Part shown: positions 19,162 to 29,776 of the stretch, piece by piece
Layout of the letters: each line of letters begins with the position of its first letter
How positions within the stretch are numbered: the stretch's first letter is position 1
Assembly: GCA_031423995.1 (NCBI GenBank)
Contig: JANPGO010000060.1
Location: forward strand, 1 to 43,047
Source: STC-74 sp031423995
GTDB lineage: Bacteria > Patescibacteriota > Gracilibacteria > BD1-5 > UBA2023
Length of the DNA: 43,047 bases
Direction of reading: 5' to 3'
Position numbers and translations under genes: made by a program
The notes under the pieces: generated by a model
Seen by the model: only the letters and a program-made list of their open reading frames with translations
The model's database searches: none
Told to the model about the DNA's origin: nothing

Positions 19162-19815
19162 TTGTTCACAGATTCTGATCTCAGTCACATCCTCAGTATA
19201 CTCGTAGAGCTCTATGGATGAAAGAAAATAGAGCTCAATTACGAAACGCCATTTCAGCTTCTCTGTGCTGTTATCCTCTCGGCACAAACAACTGATAAGC
19301 AAGTTAATCGAATTACACCACCATTTTTTGCACTGGTTCGGGAAGCATGAGATGTAGAAGATCTCTCTCTTGAAGCCATCGAGTCACATCTTCGATATGT
19401 GAATTTTTATCGAAATAAATCAAGATACATAAAGGAAACTGCTTCTCGTCTTGCCCGTGAATACAATGGATGCATTCCCAATGAACTCAAACTCTTGCAA
19501 ACTTTTCCAGGTATTGGCATCAAAACGGCCAAGGTAGTTCTCTCGGTCCTCTATGATATGCCGTATGTAGGTGTAGATACCCATATTCATCGTGTGATGA
19601 ATCGTCTTGGAATCGTCATGACAAAAACCCCAGAACAAACTGATAAAGCAATCGATGCGATCTTTTCTCAGGAACAGAAACGAGTACTTCATCATCCAAC
19701 AGTGCTTTTTTGACGGTATACCTGTACAGCGAGGAATCCAAAGTGTAGTACTTGCAAACTCAAAAAATGGTGTACATATTATCATGCACACCATAAGGAG
19801 AAGACTGAAGACTAG
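19162..19815 (+). CDS. nth: endonuclease III (DNA glycosylase/AP lyase)
   Basis: Removes oxidised pyrimidines and nicks the AP site. 217 residues. LLCAVILSAQTTDKQVN, the helix-hairpin-helix LLQTFPGIGIKTAKVVLSVL with the catalytic Lys, VDTHIHRVMNRLG with the catalytic Asp, and a 4Fe-4S cluster C-x6-C-x2-C-x5-C (CTARNPKCSTCKLKKWC). The Gly preceding RYTC is UGA. The start is probably TTG 19162 (LFTDSDLSHIL), as no ATG lies upstream. The TAG stop shares the palindromic CTAG with the TAG of the convergent giant gene. Confidence 0.93.
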
Positions 19816-22800
19816 AAGCTCAGTTGCCCGAGGAGAGCATCGAGCGAAGGATCTGAGGATAGATCTGTTGATCCGTTCAATTGATTTCTCGAAGTTGAGC
19901 TAGATGGTGCGGAATTCAGATCTCGATTTGTCATCTCTTCATACATTCTCTGATGGAATTTGAGAATTCTGAGAGCATACTCTTTCGTGAGAGTCAATCG
20001 TACATCTCCATTCGTCGAAACAAGTTGTATTTGAATAAGAGCGTTGTCTATTGCTCATACCGGATCATTTGAAGTTTCTGCTTCTCAGAGAACATGACGA
20101 ATAATGGCTCTCAGATACACAGCTGTATCATCTACGAGGGAAAGTCTTGGGAGCATAGTCTCAAGTGCCGATTGAGCAGAGGTTACTGTTTCGCTTGGAG
20201 TTATAGTGAGCTGATCTGGATGATTGATTTTGAGTCCTGATGCCGTGAGTTCACGATTCATAAGGAGAAGCTGGGAAGCGAGTCCTGTAGAATCATTTGC
20301 CATAGTGAAGACCGTACCATTAATTGTCTGATGCTGTTGTATTCCTGGTGTATTTGGTGCAGAAGTGAATGTATCACCTCCCGAAACTGCACTACTCGAT
20401 CCACCTCAACCACCGCCATTTCATACAATCGGACCTTGAATGATCACTGCCTGTGTTGGATCAATGGTCCTAATAGTCACCATTCCAGTACTACTCGTAA
20501 GGAGACCATCTGAAACGGTATACGTAAATGAATCACTTCCAAAGTACCCAATCGTCGGAGTATAGATAAACGATCCTGAAGCATTAAATACGAGTATCCC
20601 GTGTGATGGACTTCCTATCTGTGCATAGCCAGTAATGACACTATCAACATCTGTTCAGAAAAGCATACCACTGAGGACATTTCCAGAATTTGATACTGTA
20701 TTGCCTGTCATATTGTATGCGACATTATTCGCAATTGGTGCATCATTCACTGGGAGGACAGTGAGTGTAACTGTCTTTGATGCTGAAGAGAGTGATCCAT
20801 CTGTTACATGGTAGGTGAATGAGAGTATTCCATTGTAGTTCAGTGCTGGAGTGAAATTCACTGTTCCAGAAGACTGAAGTGAGAGTGTTCCTGTAGCAAC
20901 TGAGGTATCAAGAACATATGTGATCGGATTGCCATCAGGATCACTGCCAGAAAGTGTGAAAACCTTCAGTGTATCTTCGTTGGTGGTAAATGAACCACTC
21001 AAAGCTACCGGTGCAGTATTGGTTGCATTTGCACTCATCGTGATATTCACAACAGCGGGATTACTATTCGCGATTCCGTCATTTGCTACATAGGAGAATG
21101 TATCACTACCGACATATCCGACATTTGGAGTATAGGTGAACACCCCTGAAGCAGTCATAGAAAGTATTCCATTTGACGGCAATGCTGCTGAAGTAAAGCT
21201 AAAGGTAACACTATCAATATCTGTCGCTGTTCCTGTGAATATAAGGTTGTGGGTATTGTCAGCAATAATATTTCCTGTGATGGTAAAGCTTCCAGATGCA
21301 GCAATTGGTGCATCATTGACTGGAAGAACATCAATCGTAACGGTCTGGATTGGAGAAGGGAGGAGTCCATCTGTTACATGATAGGTGAATGAGAGTGTTC
21401 CATTATAATTCAGAGCCGGAGAAAAATTCACGGTTCCAGAAGATTGGAGAGAGAGAATGCCTGAAGGTGTTGATGTATCAAGTACATAGGTCACTCCATT
21501 TCCATCTGGATCACTGCCTGAGAGTGTGAAGCTCACTAGAGTATCTTCGTTGGTGACGAAGGAACCGCTGGAAGCGAATGGTGCAGAATTGATACCAGAA
21601 ATCATGAAGTCTACTGTTCCAGTATTTGAAACTGCCTGTCCATCATCAATTCTGAAGGTAAATGAATCAGTTCCTGTGTATCCATAGGCTGGAGTATATG
21701 CATAGATCCCTGTACTCGTCATATTGAGGAGTCAGTGAACTGGAAGGGTTGATGCAGCATACGTGAGAATCATGCTATCGATATCTGAACCTGAGAGTGT
21801 TCCGGTGAAAGTATTTCCACTACTTGCATAGGAATTTCCAGCAATAGTATGGGAAGCATTGTAAGCAACTGGTGTATCATTGACTGGAGTGATCGTCAGA
21901 CTTATTGAGGCAGTATTTGAGTCATAGAGACCATCATTGACATGGAAACTAAAGGAATCAGATCCATTGTAGTTCGGATTTGGAGTGTAGATAAACCCTC
22001 AAGTTCCATTCAGAGAGACTGTTCCGCTTGTTGGAAGAGAGTTGAGAATATAGGTGAGTGTGGCACTCTCTGGATCAGCAGCAATAAATATTCCTGTCAA
22101 TGAAGTATCCTCACTGAGAGAAAGAGAAGCTCACGTCGCTACTGGTGGAGTGTTCGATGGAGCTACAGTCAGTGTGACCGTCGCGAGATTCGAAATGAGT
22201 GAAGTCTCATCGACGAGACGGTAAGAGAGTGAATCGCTACCAGAATATCCCGTGTTCGGTGTGTAGAGAAATCCTGAAGCTGTAGGAGAAATGCTTCCAT
22301 TGGTAGGATTCGAGAATCCAGTGAGTGTCAACTGCCCTGAGAGAGAATCGACATCATAATCATTATTCATGACCGGAACAAAGAACGATGTGTCTTGAAC
22401 AAGTGAGAATGCATCATTGACTACAACTGGCGCATCTGGGACAGAAGTGATATTGAAATCGATATTGGCTCATGAAGAATAGGCAGAACCATCGAACACT
22501 CGATAGATGAACGTATCAGTTCAATTATAGTTCAGTGTCGGCGTATAGCTAAAGGATGATCCTATAAGTGAAACGGTTCCATGAAGCGGAAGGGTACTCA
22601 CAGTGAATGATAGGGTATCAGGATTGATGTCAGTTCATGAGAGTGTTCCCATAAAGTTAGTATCCTCATTTGTCACGTAGACAGCTCCAGAGTCTGTCGG
22701 AGGGGTATTCGGTACACTGACGGTGATATTGACGGTTCCAGTGTTCGAAAGAGCTCCACTCTGATCCTGAAGAGAATAAGTAAAACTATCAGGTCAGATA

Positions 22801-25643
22801 TATCCATTATTGACAGCATATTGGAACTGATTTCCATTAATAATAACAGAGCCATGAATTGGTTGTGTAAAGCCAGAAAGAGACAAAGTCTGAGCTACAT
22901 ATGGACTATCTGGATCTGTATCATTGGCAAGGACATCGAAGTTGGTAAGTGCCCCTGTGACGGTCATAGAATCATTGACTGCAACAGGTGCATCATTCAC
23001 ACAGTTGACGACGATAGAAGCACTGACAGGATCTGCATAGTTACTATACTGATCATATGCTCGGTACATGAATGTATCTACACCACAGAAATTTGGATTC
23101 GGTATATAGGATGCCGTTCCAGAGATATCGATCGAGAGAGAGCCATTCGGTGGATTGACAAACTGATCAAAAAAGACCGTATCACCAGGATTGTAGTCGA
23201 CTCCAGAAAGTGTTCCAATAATGAGAGGATCGTCCTCGTTTCCAGAGAAGCTCACTGGAAATACCACTGGTGGAGTATTCGTCGTCGTCACATCTACTTG
23301 GTTGATTCGTGAGCCGATCTCGTTCTGCGTGTAGAGATAGGTTGTTGACGTTGCGCCAGTAGGTGGCTCGAAATATATATCTCAGATATTTGAAGCAGGA
23401 ATATTCACGGATCCTGTAACAGTCGTATATGCAAGATTTGTCTGAGTTGAGCCGGTAGCAATCCATGACACATGTGCAAGTGTACCGCTCGGAATAGAAC
23501 CAGAGTCAATTGTCATAGAAACGGTTGGAACCGTCACAAGGTTGGGACTGTTATTCCAGAGAGCAAGACTTGCTGAATGAGCAGGCAGAGAGAGAGAAAG
23601 TGTTGGCCATCCAGTCGTTGCATTCGAAGTATCTACATACTGTGCACAAGGCACTCCTGAGGGACAAGACTGAGAGATTGATGTGCTTCCAGTATTCACG
23701 AGAACGAGCACTTCATTCACATTTGTATTCTTTTGGACGATATTTTTGCGACGGATACTCATCTCATCGATTTCTAGAGGAATATTTTGATTCGAGATTT
23801 CGAGTGCAAACTGTGCATCAGTCGCTGTCGTATTCGCATAAATATAGTATAAAAATGAACGACCAGTACTCATAGAATATGTTTCTGCATTACTATCAGA
23901 GTAGAGTGTAGTTTGGTATCATGCCCTATGGAATGATCATTTTATATTCAGACTTCCTGTCACTGACGATTTCAGGTATCCTGATACTTCATAAACTTGT
24001 CCACCCGTAATAGAAAGTACTGAATTGTTTGTTATATACATGTGACTCGGGGTGCTATCCTGAGGAGCAATCATCATAGATGATCAGCTGTATGATCAAC
24101 TTACTTTTTGTGTAAGAGTTGGAGCGAGTCATGTAGATGTACTGGGAGTCCATCCGGAAACATCAGTCTCAAAGCTCGGATTCGTGAGGAGATTCGCTGT
24201 CACATATGAACCTGTATTCGTATATGGCTTGTATCCGAAAGATTGGAACACATTTGCACTCGGATCAAATGAGGTAATACTTGATTTCGTCGCATATTCC
24301 ATACTTTCTCATCAGAATTTTATACTTCTGATATACGAAGTATCTGGCTTATAGAGTGTGACAAAATTATTCCCAATTGCAGTGATGAGTGAGGCAGTTC
24401 CTGTTCCTGGAGTTTCATCTCGCATCTCGATATATGGATATTCTACGTTGCGTTGGAAGAGAGTATTACTATTCATACTAACATTCGCAACAGTTCCTGG
24501 AGTATTCTGTATCACTAAGATTGAGTTTCTTGGAGCGTTGAGGATAGTATTTGAGTTGATAGCAGTATTTGATGAGTCAATGAGATGAATACCATTATTT
24601 CAAACAAGTGAAGGTATATACTTGATAATATTAGAACTGATATTTACTGAGTCGACTGATGAGAGCCATATGCCATCAGCGCTTGAGTACTCTATGTAAT
24701 TGTTTATGATAGTGGAATTGTAAATTGTTCCTGTATTGTAATTTTGAATCACTCAACAAAGATTGACTGTATTGCCAGCTATACAAGGGAATCAGCCATC
24801 TGGACTATAAAAAATATTATTTTGGATGGTTGTATTTGGACTCATAGCAATAGCAGAATAAAGTGCTCCTCCAAATTTATAAGGAAAAGTATTGCTCTGA
24901 ATAAGATTAATCCCGGTTCATGTCATAAAAATTCCGTAATAATTATATTGAATTATATTATTTTGGATGGTTGAATTACTATTATTGATATTTATTGCAT
25001 CATGAATACGATCATCGAAATTATTATTATCCACAATAACGCTCGTAGAGCTCGTAGAACGAATCCCCGAAATACTATGCGATGAGACTCAGCTAAAGCT
25101 ATTCCCCGAAATAGTAATAGTATCTGTAGAAATGATACGAAGTAAGTCAGTGAGTGTATTCCCACTAAAGCTAAATTGGCTGTTGGTTACATTGATATTA
25201 TTTGAATTATTGACTACTCCCGCACTTCATGAACTCGAGAGGAGTTTTAGGTTGTTAATATTGACGAAATTAGCACTAGAAATACTCATATTCTCAATCT
25301 GAGGTCTATTTGTTGTAGTACATCATGTTCCATAAGAATTATATGTGATAGGTGAACCAAAAATACCTGACTCGAATGAATCAAGCGTTCCTGTCCATGA
25401 TTCTCCACAGAGAAATGATACTGTATCTCCCTGAGAAAAAGTCTGACCATTTACAAATGCAACTGATCGCCAAGGAGTTGCTGGTGAGAGTCAATCATTG
25501 GTATCATTCCCAAGCGTTGCATCGACATAGTATTGCGTCGATGCTGCAAACGTATACTGTATTGTTGGTGCGAGCGTATTTGAGAGAAATGCTGAGAATA
25601 CCAGAGAAGCGAGTATTCGGTAGAATATATTTGTATGTGTCAT
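19812..25643 (-). CDS. giant surface protein: beta-helix plus tandem cadherin/Ig-like repeats
   Basis: 1943 residues in one frame when UGA is Gly; the standard code would give a dozen fragments. The signal peptide is at the N-terminus (FYRILASLVFSAFLSNTLA). Residues about 40-500 form a right-handed beta-helix with many NN and SNxI turns (NSNNINVTNSQFSFSGNTL). A carbohydrate-binding-like segment follows. About ten tandem cadherin-like (tandem-95 type) repeats occupy roughly residues 780-1715, marked by VNDAPVA, NEDT, LSGSDPDGN and FTYHVTDG. A polyglycine linker (GNGGGGGSSSA) leads to a helical C-terminus of about 230 residues. No sortase motif or type IX signal was seen. Probably an adhesin for host-cell attachment, an inference from CPR lifestyle. 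Confidence 0.85.
20790..21565 (-). repeat. near-identical tandem domain repeats in the giant gene
   Basis: The stretch encoding NEDTLKVFTLSGSDPDGNP...NYNGILSFTYHVTDG (about 20790-20995) recurs as NEDTLVSFTLSGSDPDGNG...NYNGTLSFTYHVTDG (about 21345-21560). The DNA copies remain strongly similar over about 200 bases, more alike than the other repeats, so this pair was duplicated recently. Confidence 0.75.
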
Positions 25644-25670
25644 ACAAGGAAATTAAAAAGTGTCCTATTG

Positions 25671-25699
25671 ATTAGAACACAATTTGTAATTTTTTGCAA
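25671..25699 (-). promoter_or_regulatory. promoter of the giant surface-protein gene
   Basis: On the minus strand TTGCAA (25694-25699), a 17-base spacer and TCTAAT (25671-25676), placed 28 bases before the ATG at 25643. Confidence 0.5.
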
Positions 25700-25716
25700 G
25701 AAATGTACTTGACAGA

Positions 25717-26259
25717 TTAAAAATCTGTATCATTTATTGTCTTAATTCCATAGATCACATAGTCTGCCGGGGTGAGTTTTTCTACATTAATTCATGCCTT
25801 CTGACAGACAAGAGCAAAATAATTGGCGGGAAGGGAATCGAGATTCACCATCCGTGGAAGAATGATGGCAAGTTTTCCAAGGTTCTGAGAAAGAAAAATA
25901 ATGCCTTCCTCTCGAGTATTAAGCTCATCGAGTGTACGCAGGACTCGGCGATCTTGCGCTGTGAATCGATCGACTCGGATATGTATATCTGAGAGCTTCT
26001 CAGGATTCTGGATTTCGAGAGAAAATCTCTCATCCTTGAGGCAGAGAAGGGTATTATCGATACACTCATAGAGTGTATTCTCCTTCTTGCATTGGATCCT
26101 CCCACTCGAGGCAATCACTTTTCCTTCGTAGTAGAGCGTGACAAAAACTGACATTTTTGTCTTCGTATGTTCGAGGAGGGAAGTATCAATATCCGAAAGT
26201 GTGATGATGCGTTTTTCTCGGAGATAGATTTCGAGCGTTTTTTGTACGAGTTCGTGCAT
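25717..26259 (-). CDS. AMMECR1-like domain protein
   Basis: 180 residues. The pattern MSVFVTLYYEGKVIASSGRI, followed by CLKDERFSLEI, EEGIIFLSQNLGKLAIILPRMV and FALVCQKAGI, matches the AMMECR1 family layout (FVTL-x-GxLRGCxG, then DxRF, G-x-LLPQ, xxxKAGL). The usual GCIG motif is changed to ASSG, so the conserved Cys is missing. The final 25 residues depend on UGA 25792-25794 as Gly. Cellular role of the family is unsettled; in other organisms it is fused to Memo and radical-SAM partners, none of which are here. Six bases separate it from the upstream membrane gene. Confidence 0.65.
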
Positions 26260-26265
26260 AGAATT

Positions 26266-27012
26266 TTATTTATGGAATTGTGTTAGAATCGCTGTCGCCT
26301 CCTTCTCCAGTTCTTTCTCATCCATCTCGATCCGAGCAAAGATCGACCCAATCGGATCATATCCAGTCACGGTATAGCTCTGATAGTAGGCATAGCTTAT
26401 ACCATGAGATACAAGTGCACCGACCGTCTGAGCGATGATGACGAGCCCAAGAAGGAGAAAAAGAGCATTCGATGAACTCGAGAGCAAACTATAGGCAAGT
26501 GCCGCGATGATCGACGAGAAAAGAAAGCTCGCTATACTTCCATAGAGGATGAGGAGCGCATATCGATACTGCGCGATAATCCCGATAATGAGCTGAAGTG
26601 CGAAGGTATTCACGAGTACATGGAGAGCAAATGCGAGAAGCACAATAGATGGCTCGGGAAAAATGCTCGTCAGGATGAGATATACTGGTGCAAAGAAAAT
26701 ATAGAGAACCAGTGACATGATAGCAACCTGAGATATCGAGGTTCGACCACGAGTATAGATATCAGGAAATATCCGTGAAAGGAGGAAATAGTAGAGGAGA
26801 TTCCCCGCTGAGAGTCAGAAAAACGTGATCATCGCAAGGAGAATCGGTGAGGCTCCACTCTCGAGAGAAAATTTCCCGATCGAGAGATATGATGCAAGGA
26901 GGATAATAACCCCAGATACAACAGAGATAACAAATGCTGATATAACAGTCATTCCCACTCCTATAGCATCGTACTTGGGTGGAGTGAGATAGTCTTCTGC
27001 AGAGTTACTCAT
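26266..27012 (-). CDS. polytopic membrane protein, unknown
   Basis: 248 residues with about six or seven transmembrane helices, for example IGVGMTVISAFVISVVSGVI and LYIFFAPVYLILTSIF, and a charged C-terminal tail IEMDEKELEKEATAILTQ. Starting at ATG 27012 (MSNSAEDYLTPPK) it overlaps the lspA stop in the sequence ATGAGTAA; an alternative ATG lies at 27033. It looks like a YIP1-type or similar integral membrane protein, but no signature is decisive. One UGA (26815-26817) is Gly. Confidence 0.7.
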
Positions 27013-27583
27013 GGGTGTGTCGATATCAGGCATAGTAGGCAAGGATGATAAATGCAACTCCAATAGAGATGAATATATCTGCAAAGTTCAGGATTGCAAA
27101 ATATTTCACTGCAATGAAGTCGACCACGTGTCCTACAAAGATGCGTTCATAGGCATGTGACAGGGCTCATGCGAGGATCAGAATATATCCGATATCAAGA
27201 AGTTTCGATTTTTTCGAGAAATCGACTCGTAAATACTGATAGAGGAGCCCTCCGATCAAGAAGAGCGTAACTAACTGGAGAAAGATTCAACGGACAGGGA
27301 GGGAGAATGCAACTCAGGAATTGTATGAGAGCTGGAATCCGAGATACGCTCCCAGAATCGGCGAATAAGAATCTTTGTAAACTTGATCATAAAAATCAGC
27401 TCCAGTTCGTACGTCTTGCGAACAGGATCATATGAGTCTTCCATCTCATAATCCATCAGGAACGAGATACGGAGATGAAGCATGGCAATATTGCTCCCAA
27501 GCAATATGATCGAAATAATACTTCGATCCCATGTCGAGACCAATACATACAAGAAATATGCAAATAAGGGTAATTATGCGCAT
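27005..27583 (-). CDS. lspA: lipoprotein signal peptidase (signal peptidase II)
   Basis: Inner-membrane aspartyl protease that cleaves lipoprotein signal peptides. 192 residues. Recognised by NSGVAFSLPVRGIFLQ, then GALSHAYERIFVGHVVDFI and FAILNFADIFISIGVAFII. The last Asp of NFAD is kept, but the usual GNxxDR becomes SHAYER, so the first catalytic Asp is Glu. An unusual insertion of about 60 residues with several Cys (residues about 25-85: YCHASSPYLVP, GSCSQDVR) lies after the first helix. The start ATG 27583 shares a base with the stop of the upstream gene (TAATG), implying translational coupling. Confidence 0.85.
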
Positions 27584-27987
27584 TACATGAAGTATTTATA
27601 TGTCTGGAACATTACGAGAGCAATAATAACAGTCAACACTGTTCCCCATGTTGTATCGATCGCAACCATATTCCAACTCCACCCCCTCATCACACTCATC
27701 GAGGTGAGTTCATAGGTCATATAGGCTCAGAATCCGAAAAGAGCAGACTTCTCGATAACTTGCATGAGAGAAGCTTTTGACTCAACTCCTGGAATGACAA
27801 CCAGAAGGAGAAGCACGAGTATATAGAGTAAGTAGAAAGCAATTGCAGCAAGGAAGTTCATATCTGTATTGAGATATGTGGGAATATACTTCCGAAATGT
27901 CGGCAGGATCACGAAATAGATCATGACGCCATCGAGAACGAGAAGTGTCACGATTCACGAGATGTAGGAGAGAAGGGGAGCGAGCAT
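27583..27987 (-). CDS. DUF2177-family membrane protein
   Basis: 134 residues, four transmembrane helices. Family signature: GFGAYMTYELTSMSVMRGW and NMVAIDTTWGTVLTVI, matching the DUF2177 pattern GxxAYxTYDLTN...WP...D..WG. Function unknown. Gly 27727-27729 is UGA. It overlaps lspA by one base and lies 11 bases after cutA. Confidence 0.8.
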
Positions 27988-27998
27988 GGGAGAAAAGA

Positions 27999-28325
27999 TT
28001 AATGGTGAATTGATAGTTGTGAATTATTTTGTATCCAGTTTTCATATTTCTCATTTGCACTTACTTCGGCAAGTCGGATAATACACGGAGTATTGTATTT
28101 ATGAGACGACTCGATCATGGATTTCACACTTTTCCAGTTCTCTGTTCGAGTCTTGTAGATCGTGACGATCTCATCATTTTTCGTGAGTCTCCCTTCCCAC
28201 CAGTACATACTCTCGATGGGGAAGAAATTCGCACAAGCAATGAGATGAGCATTCAGGAGATCAGCAGTGATCCTGATCGCTTCAGGTTTCGATGGATGTG
28301 TCACGTAGAGAAGGAGGAAGGGCAT
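27999..28325 (-). CDS. cutA: divalent cation tolerance protein CutA
   Basis: Small trimeric protein linked to copper and divalent metal tolerance. 108 residues from ATG 28325 (MPFLLLYVTHPSKPEAIRIT). LLNAHLIACANFFPIESMYWWEGRL and IVTIYKTRTENWKSVKSMI match CutA throughout, including the conserved ACxN and YxWxG. The frame is open 15 codons upstream, but the family start is 28325. No UGA. Confidence 0.92.
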   Translation of the reverse strand: MPFLLLYVTHPSKPEAIRITADLLNAHLIACANFFPIESMYWWEGRLTKNDEIVTIYKTRTENWKSVKSMIESSHKYNTPCIIRLAEVSANEKYENWIQNNSQLSIHH

Positions 28326-28326
28326 A

Positions 28327-28938
28327 TTATTTCTGGTTATGAAATATCCAAGTAATTTTATCAAGCGCATCTGGATAGGTGAGTTCTATGATTTTCCTGA
28401 TTTGTGACTCCACGTCAAGAAAATAGGGATCAAGAAAGTTCACGATGCGATCAGCTTTTTCTCCGAACTTTCAACTATAGAAAAATATTTCTTCTTCAGG
28501 AAAATATCCCAGCCTCCAGAGATACGTCGCCGCTGCAAGTATAGGACACGAGTATTCTATGCCACTCGGGAGATATCTACAGAGTATGAATTCCATTTCT
28601 GATGCATACCTCTCGGTACTCACCTGTAGCCATATACCCTTCGAGTTCTCACGAAATGAAGCATTTTTCTTGTCAATCTTCTTCAGAAGCTTCTCTGCTA
28701 TAATGGAGAATGATTTTTCAGAGTATACATTGTCTGGCTTGATCTGAAGTCGATCAATCCAAGAATGTATAGTTAACGTATTGATGGAAGTGTCGTAGAG
28801 GTCATCTACAAGTACTCCGAGAGAAACTCTGTCCTTATTAGCAAAGTAGGTAATCAATTCTTTCGATGAATTCACTGAAGCAATAATATCATTTGGATTC
28901 AGATTCGGCGTGATATGTGCATATTCTATATGAATCAT
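28327..28938 (-). CDS. conserved-looking protein of unknown function
   Basis: 203 residues, soluble, one UGA (28471-28473) as Gly. Visible features: MIHIEYAHITPNLNPNDIIA at the start, a stretch ILCRYLPSGIEYSCPILAAATYLWRLGYF and a C-terminal IRKIIELTYPDALDKITWIF. No motif I can name. It sits one base before the cutA start and 6 bases after the MazG-like gene, so it is part of the same transcript. Confidence 0.6.
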
Positions 28939-28944
28939 ATGATA

Positions 28945-29337
28945 TTAATGGTTAGTACTAGATTCCTTCTCGAGTCTTTCTTTCTGCATTTTTTTCACTG
29001 CATACCAATCCCCGTTATTCGAACCATCGCCATTGAGTCGCTCAGAGAATTTGGTCCAGCATCGTTCGAATACTTTTGCTTTCGAGATTTTCCCTTCATG
29101 TTCGAGATTCTCGAGGAGACAGATATAGTCCCAGAATATATCTCCGAGTTCATCTTCGAGAAAGACTCGATCTCATGACTTGAGCTCCGCTTTCATTTCT
29201 CGTATCTCATCCTCGATTCACCGAACGAATGTCTCACTTCCCTCATAGAATTCGCTATATCCAGAGTCTCCGTTTTTCATGAGCTCTGGAATTCGTGCTT
29301 CTGCGAGAATGATGATTTTTTGGATGGTGGGAAGCAT
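28945..29337 (-). CDS. MazG-like nucleotide pyrophosphohydrolase
   Basis: 130 residues, all-alpha. GIEDEIREMKAELKSGDRVF followed by LEDELGDIFWDYICLLENL gives the ExxE...ExxD metal-binding pattern of the MazG/HisE superfamily. It would hydrolyse (d)NTPs or a modified nucleotide to the monophosphate. ATG 29337 (MLPTIQKIIIL) fits; the open frame further up runs into repeat sequence. The Gly at 29218-29220 is UGA. Confidence 0.75.
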
Positions 29338-29402
29338 GTATTGGATGGTAATAGTTTCCGTCGTCCTGAGTGAAATGTCATTTCGAGCGAATCCATGGGT
29401 TT

Positions 29403-29431
29403 CTGTCATTCCTGCGTATGCAGGAATCCAG
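29403..29431 (+). repeat. left inverted repeat of the GIY-YIG unit
   Basis: A 29-base sequence starting CTGTCATTCCTGCG, itself containing the palindrome TTCCTGCGTATGCAGGAA. Its exact reverse complement lies at 29743-29771, on the other side of the GIY-YIG gene. Confidence 0.9.
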
Positions 29432-29435
29432 GGTA

Positions 29436-29726
29436 TTATTGGGTTATTTCGTTGAATAAATCATTCCATTCAGGATTATTTGCTTCTATTTTATTGAGTT
29501 TATATTCTCGTTTCCATTTTTTCATCCTCTTTTCAGTAGTAATTGCATCATATATATTCTGAAAAGATTCATACCATACAAGTATATTCACGTTATATCT
29601 TTTTGTAAATCATTCATTCAATTTCTCTTTATGTTCTAGTATTCTCCGAATCAAGTTATCTGTCACTCCGATATAGAGTGTTCCATTTCTCTGACTTGCG
29701 AGTATGTACACATAGTATGTATTCAT
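29436..29726 (-). CDS. GIY-YIG endonuclease-domain protein
   Basis: A 96-residue UPF0213/YhbQ-like protein: YYVYILASQRNGTLYIGVTDNLIRRILEHK gives the GIY-YIG core and the catalytic Arg, followed by RYNVNILVWYESF and EKRMKKWKREYKLNKIE. The single UGA (in KLNEGFTKRY) is at the position where relatives have Gly. It is flanked by perfect 29-base inverted repeats 4 bases after its stop and 16 bases before its start, so gene and repeats form one compact unit. Probable single-strand or structured-DNA nuclease; a link to spread of the repeats is inferred. Confidence 0.9.
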
Positions 29727-29742
29727 AGGAATGCGTTAATGA

Positions 29743-29771
29743 CTGGATTCCTGCATACGCAGGAATGACAG
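29743..29771 (-). repeat. right inverted repeat of the GIY-YIG unit
   Basis: Exact reverse complement of 29403-29431. It lies 16 bases upstream of the GIY-YIG start and 5 bases after the tyrS stop on the minus strand. Confidence 0.9.
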
Positions 29772-29776
29772 GCAAG

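Noticed and set aside
89..19815. Apparent nonsense mutations and fragmented genes (lepA, pyrB, pyrFE, ABC exporter, rluD, nth)
   Set aside because: All breaks are UGA at glycine positions; with code 25 each gene is intact.
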